From the NCBI RefSeq assembly GCF_902497785.1, contig NZ_CABVHK010000026.1:20179-84178 (forward strand): 64,000 nt of DNA, in the 5' to 3' direction. The position numbers were made by a program, and so were the translations under genes. This document shows positions 34,167 to 42,888 of this stretch, one piece after another. The stretch is from Pseudomonas fluorescens (GTDB taxonomy: Bacteria; Pseudomonadota; Gammaproteobacteria; Pseudomonadales; Pseudomonadaceae). The notes under the pieces were generated by a model. The model did no database searches, was not told the origin of the DNA, and saw only the letters and a program-made list of their open reading frames with translations. Each line of letters starts with the position of its first letter. The stretch's first letter is position 1.

Positions 34167-34453
34167 CGGAATGCAGCCTACGATGAGAGGAAGGCTTCAC
34201 ATCCCTCACCAGCTGCGACCTGCACCATGACTGCTCAGGTGGCATCTCACCTAACCAAACAACACCAGACCGAAGCCTGATTTCAAGGTGCGCGGTTAGA
34301 TAGCTCGCATCCAATCCAATGTGCTTCGGGAAACGGGATGCTCTTGATCAATCATCTCCGGTTGCCAGCTACGGATAACTTTGGGAGCCCAGGAGGGCCG
34401 GTTACTGACTGCTTTTTTTGCTAGCATCTGGATCTCAAGTTTGGAGGGATCTG

Positions 34454-35206
34454 ATGCAAATGCAAGGTGATTGGGAAGTGTTGCTCAACGGCGACCCGCA
34501 GGAGATCAGGCAGCTTTGCACATGGGGGCACAGCATCAATTACTTCAGGCTCTGGGGGGGAGTAGATGACTGGAACGATTGCCCTAACGACGACTTCCGA
34601 TTTAATTCAAATCTGTTCGAGGGTCAAACTCAGGAAGGAGTCTGGCAGATCACCTATGAGCTTTTGAGTCTTTTCAATGGTGCATCGACGCTGTTGGAGC
34701 GCGAACCATACAAGCTGAGTATCTACAAGATCCTGCTTGAGGGGGGCGAGCTCACTAGGCAAGAAAAAAGGAACATTCCGGGGATGCTTACCAAGCCTGC
34801 TGTCTCCAGCCAAGCTTGGGCCGATGATCTCAGGAAGGCTCTTGGCACATCACAGAAAATCAGCCTTATGATGCTGGCCGCTGAGCATGAGGATATTTAC
34901 CTCTTCCTCAAATTTCTCGACCAAGACAGCAGTTGGATCACCTACTACAAGATACTGGACACTCTTGAGACATGGGAAAGGCGGAAGGGACTAAAGGCTT
35001 TTAGAAGCAAGCGAAAAGAGAAGAAATTCACCTGTTCAGCCAACAATTTCAGTTTGAACGGGTTCGATGCTAGGCACGGCTTTCAAGAAATGATGCAACA
35101 GCCCGCGCAGGTATCAATGACGATTGATGAAGGCCATCAGTTCATCACGGGTCTTGTCAAAGACTACCTTCAGCAAGCTCATCCCCAGTTCGTAAAGTTT
35201 AAATGA
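34454..35206 (+). CDS. hypothetical protein, possible defence-region gene
   Basis: A 250-residue soluble protein. The ATG at 34454 follows GGAGGGATCTG and is preferred to the TTG at 34418. Visible parts: an acidic N-terminal domain with WGGVDDWNDCPNDDFRFN, a helical centre (SLFNGASTLLEREPYKLSIYKILLEGGELTRQEK), and a C-terminal helix pair (DEGHQFITGLVKDYLQQ). The AT content is higher than in the flanking metal genes. I do not recognise it. It is followed by a clear terminator, so it stands alone as a single-gene unit just left of the retron-like and Gabija-like loci. Confidence 0.65.
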   Translation: MQMQGDWEVLLNGDPQEIRQLCTWGHSINYFRLWGGVDDWNDCPNDDFRFNSNLFEGQTQEGVWQITYELLSLFNGASTLLEREPYKLSIYKILLEGGELTRQEKRNIPGMLTKPAVSSQAWADDLRKALGTSQKISLMMLAAEHEDIYLFLKFLDQDSSWITYYKILDTLETWERRKGLKAFRSKRKEKKFTCSANNFSLNGFDARHGFQEMMQQPAQVSMTIDEGHQFITGLVKDYLQQAHPQFVKFK

Positions 35207-35210
35207 CTCA

Positions 35211-35238
35211 GAAAGCCGGTCTACCGGGCCGGTTTCTT
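35211..35238 (+). terminator. rho-independent terminator
   Basis: GAAAGCCGG (35211-35219) pairs with CCGGTTTC, and the hairpin is followed by a short T-rich tail (TTTCTTGTT). It lies a few bases after the stop of the 250-residue hypothetical gene. Confidence 0.75.
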
Positions 35239-35439
35239 GTTACGACGTGAAGCGTCGATGGTGTCTCCCGTGGACAGGATCGAAGCGCTCCCACACCCTT
35301 CAACGCATGGGCAGAATCTGCCGCGTGGAACGCTCACGAAAGGTCGATCACCATCTGCTGGCTGTCGGCCAGAAGATAGGTAAATCCGGTCAAGAGGAGC
35401 CATTTTTTGTGAGCAGAAATATGAGTGGGATTGTTTTGA

Positions 35440-35462
35440 ATGGCCAGCTTTCAGCTGGCCAC
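35440..35462 (-). terminator. hairpin at the end of the 35476 gene
   Basis: A TGGCCAGC/GCTGGCCA stem with a short loop lies just beyond the stop of the leftward gene. The T tract after it is poor, so it may be a weak terminator. The stretch from 35240 to here holds no other gene that I can see. Confidence 0.5.
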
Positions 35463-35475
35463 CACCTCATTGATC

Positions 35476-36297
35476 TCAGAACTCGTGCTCAACATCATCG
35501 AAGAAGTTTGGGTCTAGCTCGTACTCCAGAGAGCCGAATCGCGCAAGCAGGTCTGCCCTCAGCTCGCCTTCAGCTTCCGGTTCGAGATTGATCCAGTAGC
35601 TATATACGAGCCCGTCATCCGATTCGTTAGTGGTGATCTCTGCTCCGGACAAAAGCTCGGCGTCATCGACAGATATCCCCAGCTCAATAGCAAGCGCTTG
35701 AGCCATGGACATCCGGTTACTACTCCGGGCTTCTTCCACGGTTGCCCAATACTCCTGCTCAGATCTGCGGTCGCGGTCAGCATCAGATTCACCGCTGGAG
35801 ATGACCACGCCTTTCTCAACAAGCAGCCATATACCATCACGGCGTAGCAATTCGACCGTGGCTTTGAGATAGAACGCTGCACCGTGATACATCCTTTCCT
35901 GATCTTGCTGCCCCTGGTAGGTCAGGGAAACCTCTAAAGAAAGCTTCCCGGTTGCGTCGCTGTAGTCAGCGGTTTCAACTTCAAGAGCATCAATAGTGAA
36001 TCCACTCGCATTGGTATCCGCAATCGCGCCGGAGAGCTGATCCTCCAATTCTAGATCCAGGTTGGCGTAGACATCATCTTCATGGATCGCTTGGGAAAAG
36101 TCTTTGATCCCAAAAACGGCCAACATCAGACGCGGATCCTTGAGGTTCCGTTGGGCGACGACAGAAAACTCATGGTAATCAGCGAAGCCCGCTTTTTGCA
36201 CAAGGGTTTCTTGAGCGACAGAAAGCTTCAGGCCCTGATCACGAGCAAGCTGTTTAGCTTGGGATTTAAAGATGTTTAGCGGGGAAAAATCAGACAT
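35476..36297 (-). CDS. hypothetical protein with N-terminal helical domain
   Basis: A 273-residue very acidic protein. The first 45 residues (NIFKSQAKQLARDQGLKLS, then a KAGFADYHEF element) resemble a short helical domain often found at the start of glyoxalase-superfamily and related hypothetical proteins. The rest is beta-rich and acidic (DDVYANLDLELEDQL, ETADYSDATGKLSLEVSLTY) with no recognised catalytic motif. Start behind AGGAACC. It is convergent with the 34454 gene and divergent from the retron-like locus. Function unknown; the place between defence genes is the only hint. Confidence 0.6.
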   Translation of the reverse strand: MSDFSPLNIFKSQAKQLARDQGLKLSVAQETLVQKAGFADYHEFSVVAQRNLKDPRLMLAVFGIKDFSQAIHEDDVYANLDLELEDQLSGAIADTNASGFTIDALEVETADYSDATGKLSLEVSLTYQGQQDQERMYHGAAFYLKATVELLRRDGIWLLVEKGVVISSGESDADRDRRSEQEYWATVEEARSSNRMSMAQALAIELGISVDDAELLSGAEITTNESDDGLVYSYWINLEPEAEGELRADLLARFGSLEYELDPNFFDDVEHEF

Positions 36298-36836
36298 GGC
36301 AATGGTTCCTAAATCTACGACGCTTAGGTGTCCGATTGCCTGTTCACCGGGCAGCGTCTGGTTAGGGACATGCCGATGTAAAACTGAAGGGTGTCACAGA
36401 TGGGCTATTGCTTCGCGAAACAGGCGCCAGGCGACCATCACCGCCTAGTGGGATCATAGGTCAACGAGCCCAACTCGACAACTCGAAAGATGCTAAATTT
36501 CCTAGGTGGCGTTAATACGAGCGACACTTAAATTTGACGCTTTATATAGTCAAAAATACGACTTAGACGAAAAACAACTCTTGCAACAAATAACAGTTGT
36601 CGCCGGTTTGTTTATTCTGATAAATACTGAATCTGTTGGGTGCTACCACCCAAGTGCTCTTTAAATATGACTGAAATTTGGGCTTGCGGTTTTTGACCGG
36701 GAAACTGGTCGCCTTGGTGTTCGCCTTGGCTTTCTTCGCCGCGCAGGTTGGTGCTGCCCATCGCTCCTCAGTGCTTAGCGCCTAGGGCAATCCCAAAGGT
36801 GATCCAAGGGTTTGTCTCTGATCGTTTGATGCGTTG
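36298..36836. other. AT-rich intergenic region before the retron-like locus
   Basis: No convincing gene. It contains a perfect hairpin TTGGGTG-CTAC-CACCCAA (36636-36653), and a signal-peptide-like short frame at 36684-36785 (TTG start, RFLTGKLVALVFALAFF, then AQVGA and a stop) without a ribosome site. The AT-rich part near 36480-36620 probably contains the promoter of the retron-like locus. Confidence 0.45.
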
Positions 36837-36968
36837 AGGCGAAATGTGATGCGGCGGTAATGCGGCGGACGGCTTATCAAGGGACTTGATAAGCAGAACT
36901 GTGGTTTGTAGTGGCATCTTCAGCGTTCCTTTCGGCCCGGAATGCTTGGCGGCGGGGCAATTTCGCCT
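36837..36968 (+). ncRNA. candidate retron msr-msd RNA
   Basis: A 132-base stretch bounded by an inverted repeat, AGGCGAAAT (36837-36845) and ATTTCGCCT (36960-36968), which fit the a1/a2 arms of a retron RNA. Inside are a perfect 10-bp hairpin GCTTATCAAG-GGA-CTTGATAAGC (36872-36894), suited to the msr part, and an 8-bp stem AGCGTTCC...GGAATGCT (36922-36946) suited to the msd part. A G directly follows the first arm and could be the branching guanosine. It ends 20 bp before the small ORF of the RT locus. The structure is seen; its identity is inferred. Confidence 0.5.
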
Positions 36969-36987
36969 GTCGTTGGGAACATCAGTC

Positions 36988-37242
36988 ATGGTTAATTTAA
37001 AGAACCTAGCGCGCCGCAAGGCGCGTCAGTCTATGCACAACAGTGAAGATGCTCGTGTCATCGAGATAGCTCCATCTCAAGAACCTAAAGCGAGTCGGAT
37101 TGCGTGGGTAAAGGCGAAGGCAGTAACCCTGCTCAAGTGGATCGCACGTATTCGTCTATGCATCTGGTTATGGGAAAAGGCTGTTGAGGGCTGGGATTTT
37201 GTCGAGACAGTGGTGATTCCATTTATTGAGAACCTCCCATGA
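36988..37242 (+). CDS. 84-residue hydrophobic protein of the retron-like locus
   Basis: A small protein starting at ATG 36988 (an open frame extends upstream through the RNA candidate to a TTG at 36886, which I do not use). The N-terminal half is basic and polar (LKNLARRKARQSMHNSEDAR). The C-terminal half is a Trp-rich hydrophobic or amphipathic stretch (AVTLLKWIARIRLCIWLWEK, then WDFVETVVIPFIENLP) that could insert in membranes. It lies between the candidate RNA and the reverse transcriptase, where retrons often encode an accessory or toxic protein. No homologue recognised. Confidence 0.55.
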   Translation: MVNLKNLARRKARQSMHNSEDARVIEIAPSQEPKASRIAWVKAKAVTLLKWIARIRLCIWLWEKAVEGWDFVETVVIPFIENLP

Positions 37243-37272
37243 CACAACAAACCACATCATTCGAATTCAGAG

Positions 37273-37296
37273 GGGCCGGTTCTTCGGGGCCGGCCC
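37273..37296 (+). terminator. GC-rich hairpin before the RT gene
   Basis: GGGCCGG (37273-37279) pairs perfectly with CCGGCCC (37290-37296), with a TTCTTCGGGG loop. It lies 18 bp before the RT start with no T run. It may attenuate or protect the transcript rather than end it. Confidence 0.45.
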
Positions 37297-37314
37297 ATCA
37301 ACGGAAGCTTGGAC

Positions 37315-38430
37315 ATGGATGCTCCGTTCTATCCTCATAGCCCTATCCACAGCATCAGCGCCTTAGCACGTGCTCTCGGAGAGCCTGTCGAGAGGCTAAT
37401 CGCACTTGCTCATCGTAGCTCTCGCCTTTATCGATATGTCCCGCAAACAAAAAAAGACGGCATAACACCCAGACATACCTATGATGCTCATGAGCCTCTG
37501 AAGACGATCCAGCGCAAGATCGTGGATCGGATCCTCAGCAAGGTTGCGTTCCCTGGATACCTGCACGGCGGTATCAGAGATCCCAAGCTACCCCGCAGCA
37601 TTTACTCGAACGCTCGGGTTCATACCGGCGCCAAGACAGTCATCCTTCAGGACATCGCTGATTTCTTCCCGTCAATTACAAACGAGCACATTCATCGCTT
37701 GTTCGTGGGTCTCTTCCGTTTCTCCGCAGATGTAGCCACTCTGCTTGCGGATCTAGTTACTCGTGAGGGCCAGGTTCCACAAGGGGCGAGTACAAGTAGC
37801 TACTTGGCCAACCTAGTGTTTTGGGATATCGAGCCGGCGCTCGTCACTCGCTTTAAAGCTCAGGGACTGGCGTATTCGCGCTTCGCAGATGACATCACTG
37901 TTTCTTGCAAAACTCGTATTGATCAAGCTACTACCACCCAAGTTATTGCCTCTGTCACATGGATGCTCGGTCAGAAAGGCTGCCTGCAGAAGCGAAGCAA
38001 GCTGCATGTTCGTAAGCGCGGGCAAGCATTGATTACTGGCGATAAAGCTGACGCCGTCACCGTGACCGGATTAGTGGTGAGCGGGCCAATAACGGGGCTT
38101 CCCAAAAAACACCGATTGGCTATCCGCGCCGCCGTGAAACAGCTGGAGGATCGCGTCGAGGGTAATTCAGGTCATCTGTCCACTGATGATGAAAAGGAGA
38201 TGCGTCGAGTAATGGGACGCATAGGCAGGTTGATCGCTTGTGGGCATCCAGAGGGGCAGCGCTTGAAGGCTCGCGTTCGAGTATTACTGACGCGTGCGCC
38301 ACTTTTGGAGCGATATGCAGGTGCCGAGTTTCAGGTTCAGATGGTTGCGGAGACCACCGCAAATCTGAGCGTAGCGGCTAGCAGCTTGCAAATTAACCTG
38401 CCGGTGGATCTGCCTTGGAAAGCTGGCTAA
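37315..38430 (+). CDS. retron-type reverse transcriptase
   Basis: A 371-residue reverse transcriptase. The ATG at 37315 follows GGAAG at 7 bases; a TTG two codons earlier is less likely. Retron-specific motifs are present: NARVH (residues 99-103, the NAxxH of region X) and VTGLVVSG (250-257, the VTG of region Y). Catalytic motifs: DIADFFPSI (motif A, Asp113), QGASTSSYLANL (motif B) and FADD (190-193), a Phe variant of the usual YADD. It would copy a structured RNA into branched msDNA. A protease gene follows on the same strand. Group II intron RTs are excluded by size and by the absence of maturase and HNH parts. Confidence 0.88.
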   Translation: MDAPFYPHSPIHSISALARALGEPVERLIALAHRSSRLYRYVPQTKKDGITPRHTYDAHEPLKTIQRKIVDRILSKVAFPGYLHGGIRDPKLPRSIYSNARVHTGAKTVILQDIADFFPSITNEHIHRLFVGLFRFSADVATLLADLVTREGQVPQGASTSSYLANLVFWDIEPALVTRFKAQGLAYSRFADDITVSCKTRIDQATTTQVIASVTWMLGQKGCLQKRSKLHVRKRGQALITGDKADAVTVTGLVVSGPITGLPKKHRLAIRAAVKQLEDRVEGNSGHLSTDDEKEMRRVMGRIGRLIACGHPEGQRLKARVRVLLTRAPLLERYAGAEFQVQMVAETTANLSVAASSLQINLPVDLPWKAG

Positions 38431-38509
38431 CCGTTGGCTGGAGGTTTATTTGGCTGTGATATTCAAGAGCGGTTTGGCTAGAAAATGGGGCGATGTCGCT
38501 GACATGCAG

Positions 38510-38528
38510 ACGGAGCTTCAAGCTCCGT
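38510..38528 (+). other. perfect inverted repeat between RT and protease genes
   Basis: ACGGAGCTT-C-AAGCTCCGT, a 9-bp stem with a single-base loop, in the roughly 140-210 bp gap after the RT gene. No T tract follows. It may be a processing or attenuation hairpin. Confidence 0.45.
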
Positions 38529-38639
38529 AACCGCAACAAATTTCCACCCTGCGATACAGGAAGTTAAAACATTAAAATTCCAGCACGAAAGCTAAATCGG
38601 TTCTACGAGAATACGTCTCAGAGCAACGTAATTCAGTCT

Positions 38640-39524
38640 GTGAGAAGGCTTATATTCACCCATTGCTCTCAGCCTATTGAAGAGCTTGGCCGGTATCACG
38701 CCGATATGGTCTATAGCAAAGGCGGGACAGGTATACTGATCAAGTACCAGCAGAAATTTTTTCTCCTGACGGCTCAACACGTTCTAGATGAGAACTACGA
38801 GGCGGCACAAAACGAGTCGCCGTTCTTCACTCACCTCTTTGCTAAGAGAGGTTGGGAAGGAATAGAGGGTATGGGATTCCCAATGCGCGGCTGGCGTATC
38901 GGTGAGCTGATAACGGCAGATAGTCCCTGTATCGACATGCAAGACATCGTGCTGATCGAGCTTTCATCCTCGCTATTCCGTTTTCCCGATAAATTCATCG
39001 ACCTAGATGGCACGAATGGCCGTATAGCCGTAGCTGTAAGCGATTTGTATGACGGCATGTTATTGGTAGCCTCTGGCTACCCAATAGATGAAAACCCGAT
39101 TGAGTATCCGTATGGCGATGACTACAACTGCTCGACAGTGATCAATAAGCATATCTTTCACGGTGTTTGTGAGTTCGAAGGATCAGCCCCCCTCCTGCGT
39201 TTTTTTAGTCAGATCACGCACTCAGAAATGAATGGAATGAGTGGCGGGATGGTTTCTAACCTAATGCCTAAATCCAACCAGGTTGCCTGGGTCGGTATGA
39301 TTCAGAAAGCTGGTAATGGAATTCTCCGTTTCTATCCCGCATGCTGGATTATCCCAGCCATCAAGAACTATATGCAGGCGAGCCATTACGTCATAGATCC
39401 TGCTGTCCATATGGCAAATCTAGAAATTGAATCTACTCCAGAAGCAATCCAAGGTAGAGCAGAGTATTTCAAGATGATCAAGGTCATAACGGATGATATG
39501 AGGGCTAGAGAAGCAGGACATTAG
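38640..39524 (+). CDS. trypsin-like serine protease of the retron-like locus
   Basis: A protein of at least 294 residues with an S1-like protease domain. The catalytic His is in FFLLTAQHVLD, the Asp in CIDMQDIVLIEL and the Ser in MNGMSGGMV (GxSGG). No signal peptide is seen, so it is probably cytoplasmic. The GTG at 38640 has no ribosome site. The same frame is open back to 38568, and an AGGAAG site (about 38559) is correctly placed for an ATT codon at 38571, which would add 23 residues with good coding character. It follows the retron RT on the same strand, so it is the likely effector or its activator. Confidence 0.75.
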   Translation: MRRLIFTHCSQPIEELGRYHADMVYSKGGTGILIKYQQKFFLLTAQHVLDENYEAAQNESPFFTHLFAKRGWEGIEGMGFPMRGWRIGELITADSPCIDMQDIVLIELSSSLFRFPDKFIDLDGTNGRIAVAVSDLYDGMLLVASGYPIDENPIEYPYGDDYNCSTVINKHIFHGVCEFEGSAPLLRFFSQITHSEMNGMSGGMVSNLMPKSNQVAWVGMIQKAGNGILRFYPACWIIPAIKNYMQASHYVIDPAVHMANLEIESTPEAIQGRAEYFKMIKVITDDMRAREAGH

Positions 39525-39698
39525 CATTAGCCAATGCTCCTCCCTCGGCCCACTGCCCTACTTTTCAGGCTTAAAACGCCAGTTTGAATCACCTTATGCC
39601 AAACGCTGTTATGGGATCAACGGCGCTGAACCCAGCGATTCCTTACGAAGTAAGGTTGTATGCGATTCCAGATTCAACATCGTCGATGAGAGCTAGCT

Positions 39699-40616
39699 TT
39701 AAGCCTTACTTCCAGTGATGGATGTGATGCTTTTGACCACAAGTACGGCAACCATACCTACGAGCGCGCCTACCAGGCAGTGAATGCCTAAAGTTGCGAA
39801 GGTTTCCCACGCCCCTGCCCCTTCGACCAGTCTCTCAGCAAAGTGCTGCATCGGCCCGATGCCTTCTGTAATGAACGCCCCCCCGACCAGGAACATTGCC
39901 ACAGTTCCGATCCAGGATAATGCTTTCATAAGCTTCGGAGCAGCCGACAGCAGCCATCCCCCGACAGTTCGCACCACAGAACCCCATGTACCGGCAGCTT
40001 TAGACTTCTGGAGAATAAGGCCGGCATCATCCAAGCGGACGATCCCCGCAACCAATCCGTAAACGCCCACTGTCATGACCACCGCGATCAGCGCTAACGT
40101 CAAAATCTGTTGGAGCATCGGGGCATCAGTAACGATATTTAGGGTGATGACGATGATCTCGGCGCTCAGAATGAAGTCCGTTCGAACAGCCCCTGCAATC
40201 TTCCGCTTTTCATAAGCTGCAAGCTCTTCAGGCGCCTTAGGCTTCGTTTTCTTTGGCTGCCCTGTGTCATCGTCTCGACCAGCCGTGAGCTTGTCCTTGA
40301 TAGCCTCAAAGCCCTCATAACAGAGATATGCCCCACCAATCATGAGCAGCCAGTGAACCGCAGCAGGCAGCAGTGCGTTCAGCACCAATGCACAAGGCAC
40401 CAGGATTGCTTTATTTCTCAACGACCCCTTGAAAACAGCCCAAACCACCGGTAGCTCTCGATCTGCTTTCATGCCGGTAACCTGCTCAGCATTCACAGCA
40501 AGGTCGTCGCTCAGGACGCTAGCCGATTTCTTTGCAGCGACTTTACTCATGAGCGAGATGTCGTCTAGCAGCGTGGCGATGTCATCCAATAACGCGAACA
40601 AGCTACTGCCGGCCAT
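39699..40616 (-). CDS. DUF808 (YedI-like) inner-membrane protein
   Basis: A 305-residue multi-pass membrane protein. It starts with MAGSSLFALLDDIATLLDDI and has KVAAKKSASVLSDDLAVNAEQV and WAVFKGSLRNKAILVP, the well-conserved DUF808 beginning, followed by about seven hydrophobic helices. The start follows AAGGAGCC. Function is unknown in all bacteria I know of; E. coli YedI is the namesake. It is oriented against both neighbouring defence-like units and may be passenger sequence. Confidence 0.88.
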   Translation of the reverse strand: MAGSSLFALLDDIATLLDDISLMSKVAAKKSASVLSDDLAVNAEQVTGMKADRELPVVWAVFKGSLRNKAILVPCALVLNALLPAAVHWLLMIGGAYLCYEGFEAIKDKLTAGRDDDTGQPKKTKPKAPEELAAYEKRKIAGAVRTDFILSAEIIVITLNIVTDAPMLQQILTLALIAVVMTVGVYGLVAGIVRLDDAGLILQKSKAAGTWGSVVRTVGGWLLSAAPKLMKALSWIGTVAMFLVGGAFITEGIGPMQHFAERLVEGAGAWETFATLGIHCLVGALVGMVAVLVVKSITSITGSKA

Positions 40617-40968
40617 TTAAGGCTCCTTACGTTGATTTATTCTGTTCCCCCGAGCACCTCACGCATACCCACGCTAATGCCCCGCGTACACTCCTTCCGT
40701 AGGCTCAGGATTACCCTGTCGTCATCGGGTTACGGTGAGCACCTTTCTAGACAATGGACACACCATGCCGTTCATCAATAGCTAGGCGATCTGCAACAGA
40801 GCCTTCAAGACCGCACCAAATAATCTTTACTGAATGCTGGCCTACTAACATCTTTTAGATCAAACCGCCTATTCTAAGTCAGCGATATCCGAGCCGTTCG
40901 GCTGTCGGCGACGCGAACCGAGTCAGCAGACGCGGTACGTACACATCCTGGACGATGGGCGGTGAGCA
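40617..40968. other. divergent promoter region of DUF808 and the Gabija-like pair
   Basis: No gene seen in these 350 bp. There is a small hairpin (CCGAGCCGTTCGGCTG, about 40889-40904) and a GGGCGGTGAG ribosome site just before the nuclease ATG. I cannot place the -35 and -10 elements confidently. Confidence 0.45.
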
Positions 40969-42888
40969 ATGAAGCTGCAGAGTATTCGGCTATGTAATTT
41001 TCAATCCTTCGGCAATGAGCCTACGGTAATCACATTCGAGGATGTCACCTACCTTATCGGCCCTAATGGCTCTGGAAAGACAGCAGTCCTGCAAGCGCTC
41101 TGCAGGTTGTTTGCCTTTGATCCAAGCCTCCGTCGAATCAAGCGATCCGACTTCCATGTGCCTGCTGATGAGGATTTGGTACCTGAGGAGCGCAGTCTGT
41201 GGCTGGAAGCGGATTTCGAATTCCCAGAGCTTCTAGAGGACGAGGACAACTCTACCGTGGCCCCGCACTTCGCTCATATGCGATTGGACACAGCCGAAGG
41301 GATCCCGCGCGCTAGATATCGATTGAGCGCAACGATGGGGATTGATGGGGACATTGAAGAGAACCTAGTTTTTGTCCTCGATGTTGATAAAGACGCCAAC
41401 CCATTGTCGACCGCAGTAGTCACTCGAGTGCATCGCAATACAATTCAAATGCATTACCTCCCCGCCAGACGAGACCCTGCCGACCACATAACCTATGGCG
41501 CTAATGCCCTGCTCGGACGCTTGCTACGAGCCGTAAATTGGGAAGACGACCGAGAACGGATCAAAGGACTCACTGACGAAATCAGCGAATGCTTGTCAGG
41601 AAACCAATCAGTAAGTGCATTCAGTGAAAGCCTGAATTTGATGTGGAAGCGACTTCACAGGGGCACCTTTTTCACCGACCCCAAGCTCACTTTCGTCACA
41701 TCCGAAATTGAGTCGCTTCTCAGACACATGTCAGTGTCGTTCTCACCAGGGCACGACGAGAATCTAGTCGACTTCTCTCGCCTCAGCGATGGACAGAAGT
41801 CGATGCTCTATCTATCACTGGTGTTGTCCTCTCACGCCATCGGGCGTGCAGTCCTAACTGGTAAGGACGTTTCTTTCGACGCTGACAAACTGAAGCCACC
41901 GTCATTTACGCTGATCGCAGTGGAGGAACCTGAAAACAGCCTCTCACCTCATTACCTAGGGCGCATCGTTAACGCCCTCAATAGCTCAATTGGGGGGGCA
42001 GACTCCCAGGCAATCATCGCCACGCATGCTCCATCCATGCTCCGCCGCGTGGATCCTGAGAACATCCGCTATCTACGCCTTGCTGCGAACCGCGCCACCA
42101 AAGTTACCTGTATAGCCCTACCCGACAAGGAAGATGAAGCTCATAAGTTTGTCCGAGAGGCTGTACAGGCCTTTCCGGAAGTCTATTTTTCCCGGCTAGT
42201 GGTACTGGGTGAGGGAGACAGCGAAGAAATTGTTCTTCCGAGAATTCTTCAGGCGAAAGGTGCGCCTGTTGATGAGTCGGCGGTGACCATCGCGCCACTG
42301 GGTGGTCGTCACGTCAACCATTTTTGGAGGTTGCTATCCGCGCTGGAGACGCCCTATGTAACCCTACTTGATCTCGACGTTGCACGACATCAAGGTGGGT
42401 GGGGACGTGTAACCAACGTCAATAATCAACTTGCAAAATTTGCTCCAGAGAAAAAGCTTCCCGCTTGGAATATAGCCAAGTGGAATGATGATCTCCCGGT
42501 TCGAACCCACCATTGGTTTGAAGAAGGAAAAGTGAGCGTATTTGTCGAGCTGGAGAAGCGCGGAGTTTTCTTCTCAGAGCCCATGGATTTGGACTTCTCA
42601 ATGTTGCTCGCCTACCCAAATGCATATGATGTATCGCTAAGCGATCCGGATGAGTCGACTGTTAAGGCCGTCCTAGGCAAGAGTCATCATAAGTCCGACC
42701 AATACAATGCAGCGGAACAGCAACTTTTTGGCACCTACCACTCCAAGTTCAAACTAGGTAGCAAACCGGCAGCACACATCTCTGCCCTTGCAAAGCTCAC
42801 TGATGAAGACCTGCTAAAGGCTCTTCCTCCTTCGTTAGATCGTTTGGCCAATGCAATCATCGCGGCGCTGGAGGACATCCCAGAATGA
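40969..42888 (+). CDS. Gabija-type OLD-family ATPase-nuclease (GajA-like)
   Basis: A 639-residue protein. The N-terminal ABC-type ATPase has Walker A GPNGSGKT (31-38), signature LSDGQKS (272-278), Walker B FTLIAVEEPENS (313-323) and the H-loop ATHAPS (351-356). The C-terminal TOPRIM nuclease has LGEGDSEEI (Glu415) and LLDLD (466-470), the usual metal ligands. This is the class 2 OLD arrangement, with a UvrD-like helicase encoded directly after it. In Gabija systems GajA nicks phage DNA when nucleotides are depleted. It is about 60 residues longer than the Bacillus protein as I remember it. Its stop overlaps the helicase start (ATGA). Confidence 0.85.
   Translation: MKLQSIRLCNFQSFGNEPTVITFEDVTYLIGPNGSGKTAVLQALCRLFAFDPSLRRIKRSDFHVPADEDLVPEERSLWLEADFEFPELLEDEDNSTVAPHFAHMRLDTAEGIPRARYRLSATMGIDGDIEENLVFVLDVDKDANPLSTAVVTRVHRNTIQMHYLPARRDPADHITYGANALLGRLLRAVNWEDDRERIKGLTDEISECLSGNQSVSAFSESLNLMWKRLHRGTFFTDPKLTFVTSEIESLLRHMSVSFSPGHDENLVDFSRLSDGQKSMLYLSLVLSSHAIGRAVLTGKDVSFDADKLKPPSFTLIAVEEPENSLSPHYLGRIVNALNSSIGGADSQAIIATHAPSMLRRVDPENIRYLRLAANRATKVTCIALPDKEDEAHKFVREAVQAFPEVYFSRLVVLGEGDSEEIVLPRILQAKGAPVDESAVTIAPLGGRHVNHFWRLLSALETPYVTLLDLDVARHQGGWGRVTNVNNQLAKFAPEKKLPAWNIAKWNDDLPVRTHHWFEEGKVSVFVELEKRGVFFSEPMDLDFSMLLAYPNAYDVSLSDPDESTVKAVLGKSHHKSDQYNAAEQQLFGTYHSKFKLGSKPAAHISALAKLTDEDLLKALPPSLDRLANAIIAALEDIPE

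Noticed and set aside
36684..36785. 33-codon signal-peptide-like frame before the retron-like locus
   Set aside because: TTG start without a ribosome site and stop right after the hydrophobic part; not enough to call a gene.
37315..38430. Group II intron or diversity-generating retroelement RT
   Set aside because: No maturase or HNH domain and no template/variable repeats; the NAxxH and VTG motifs point to a retron.
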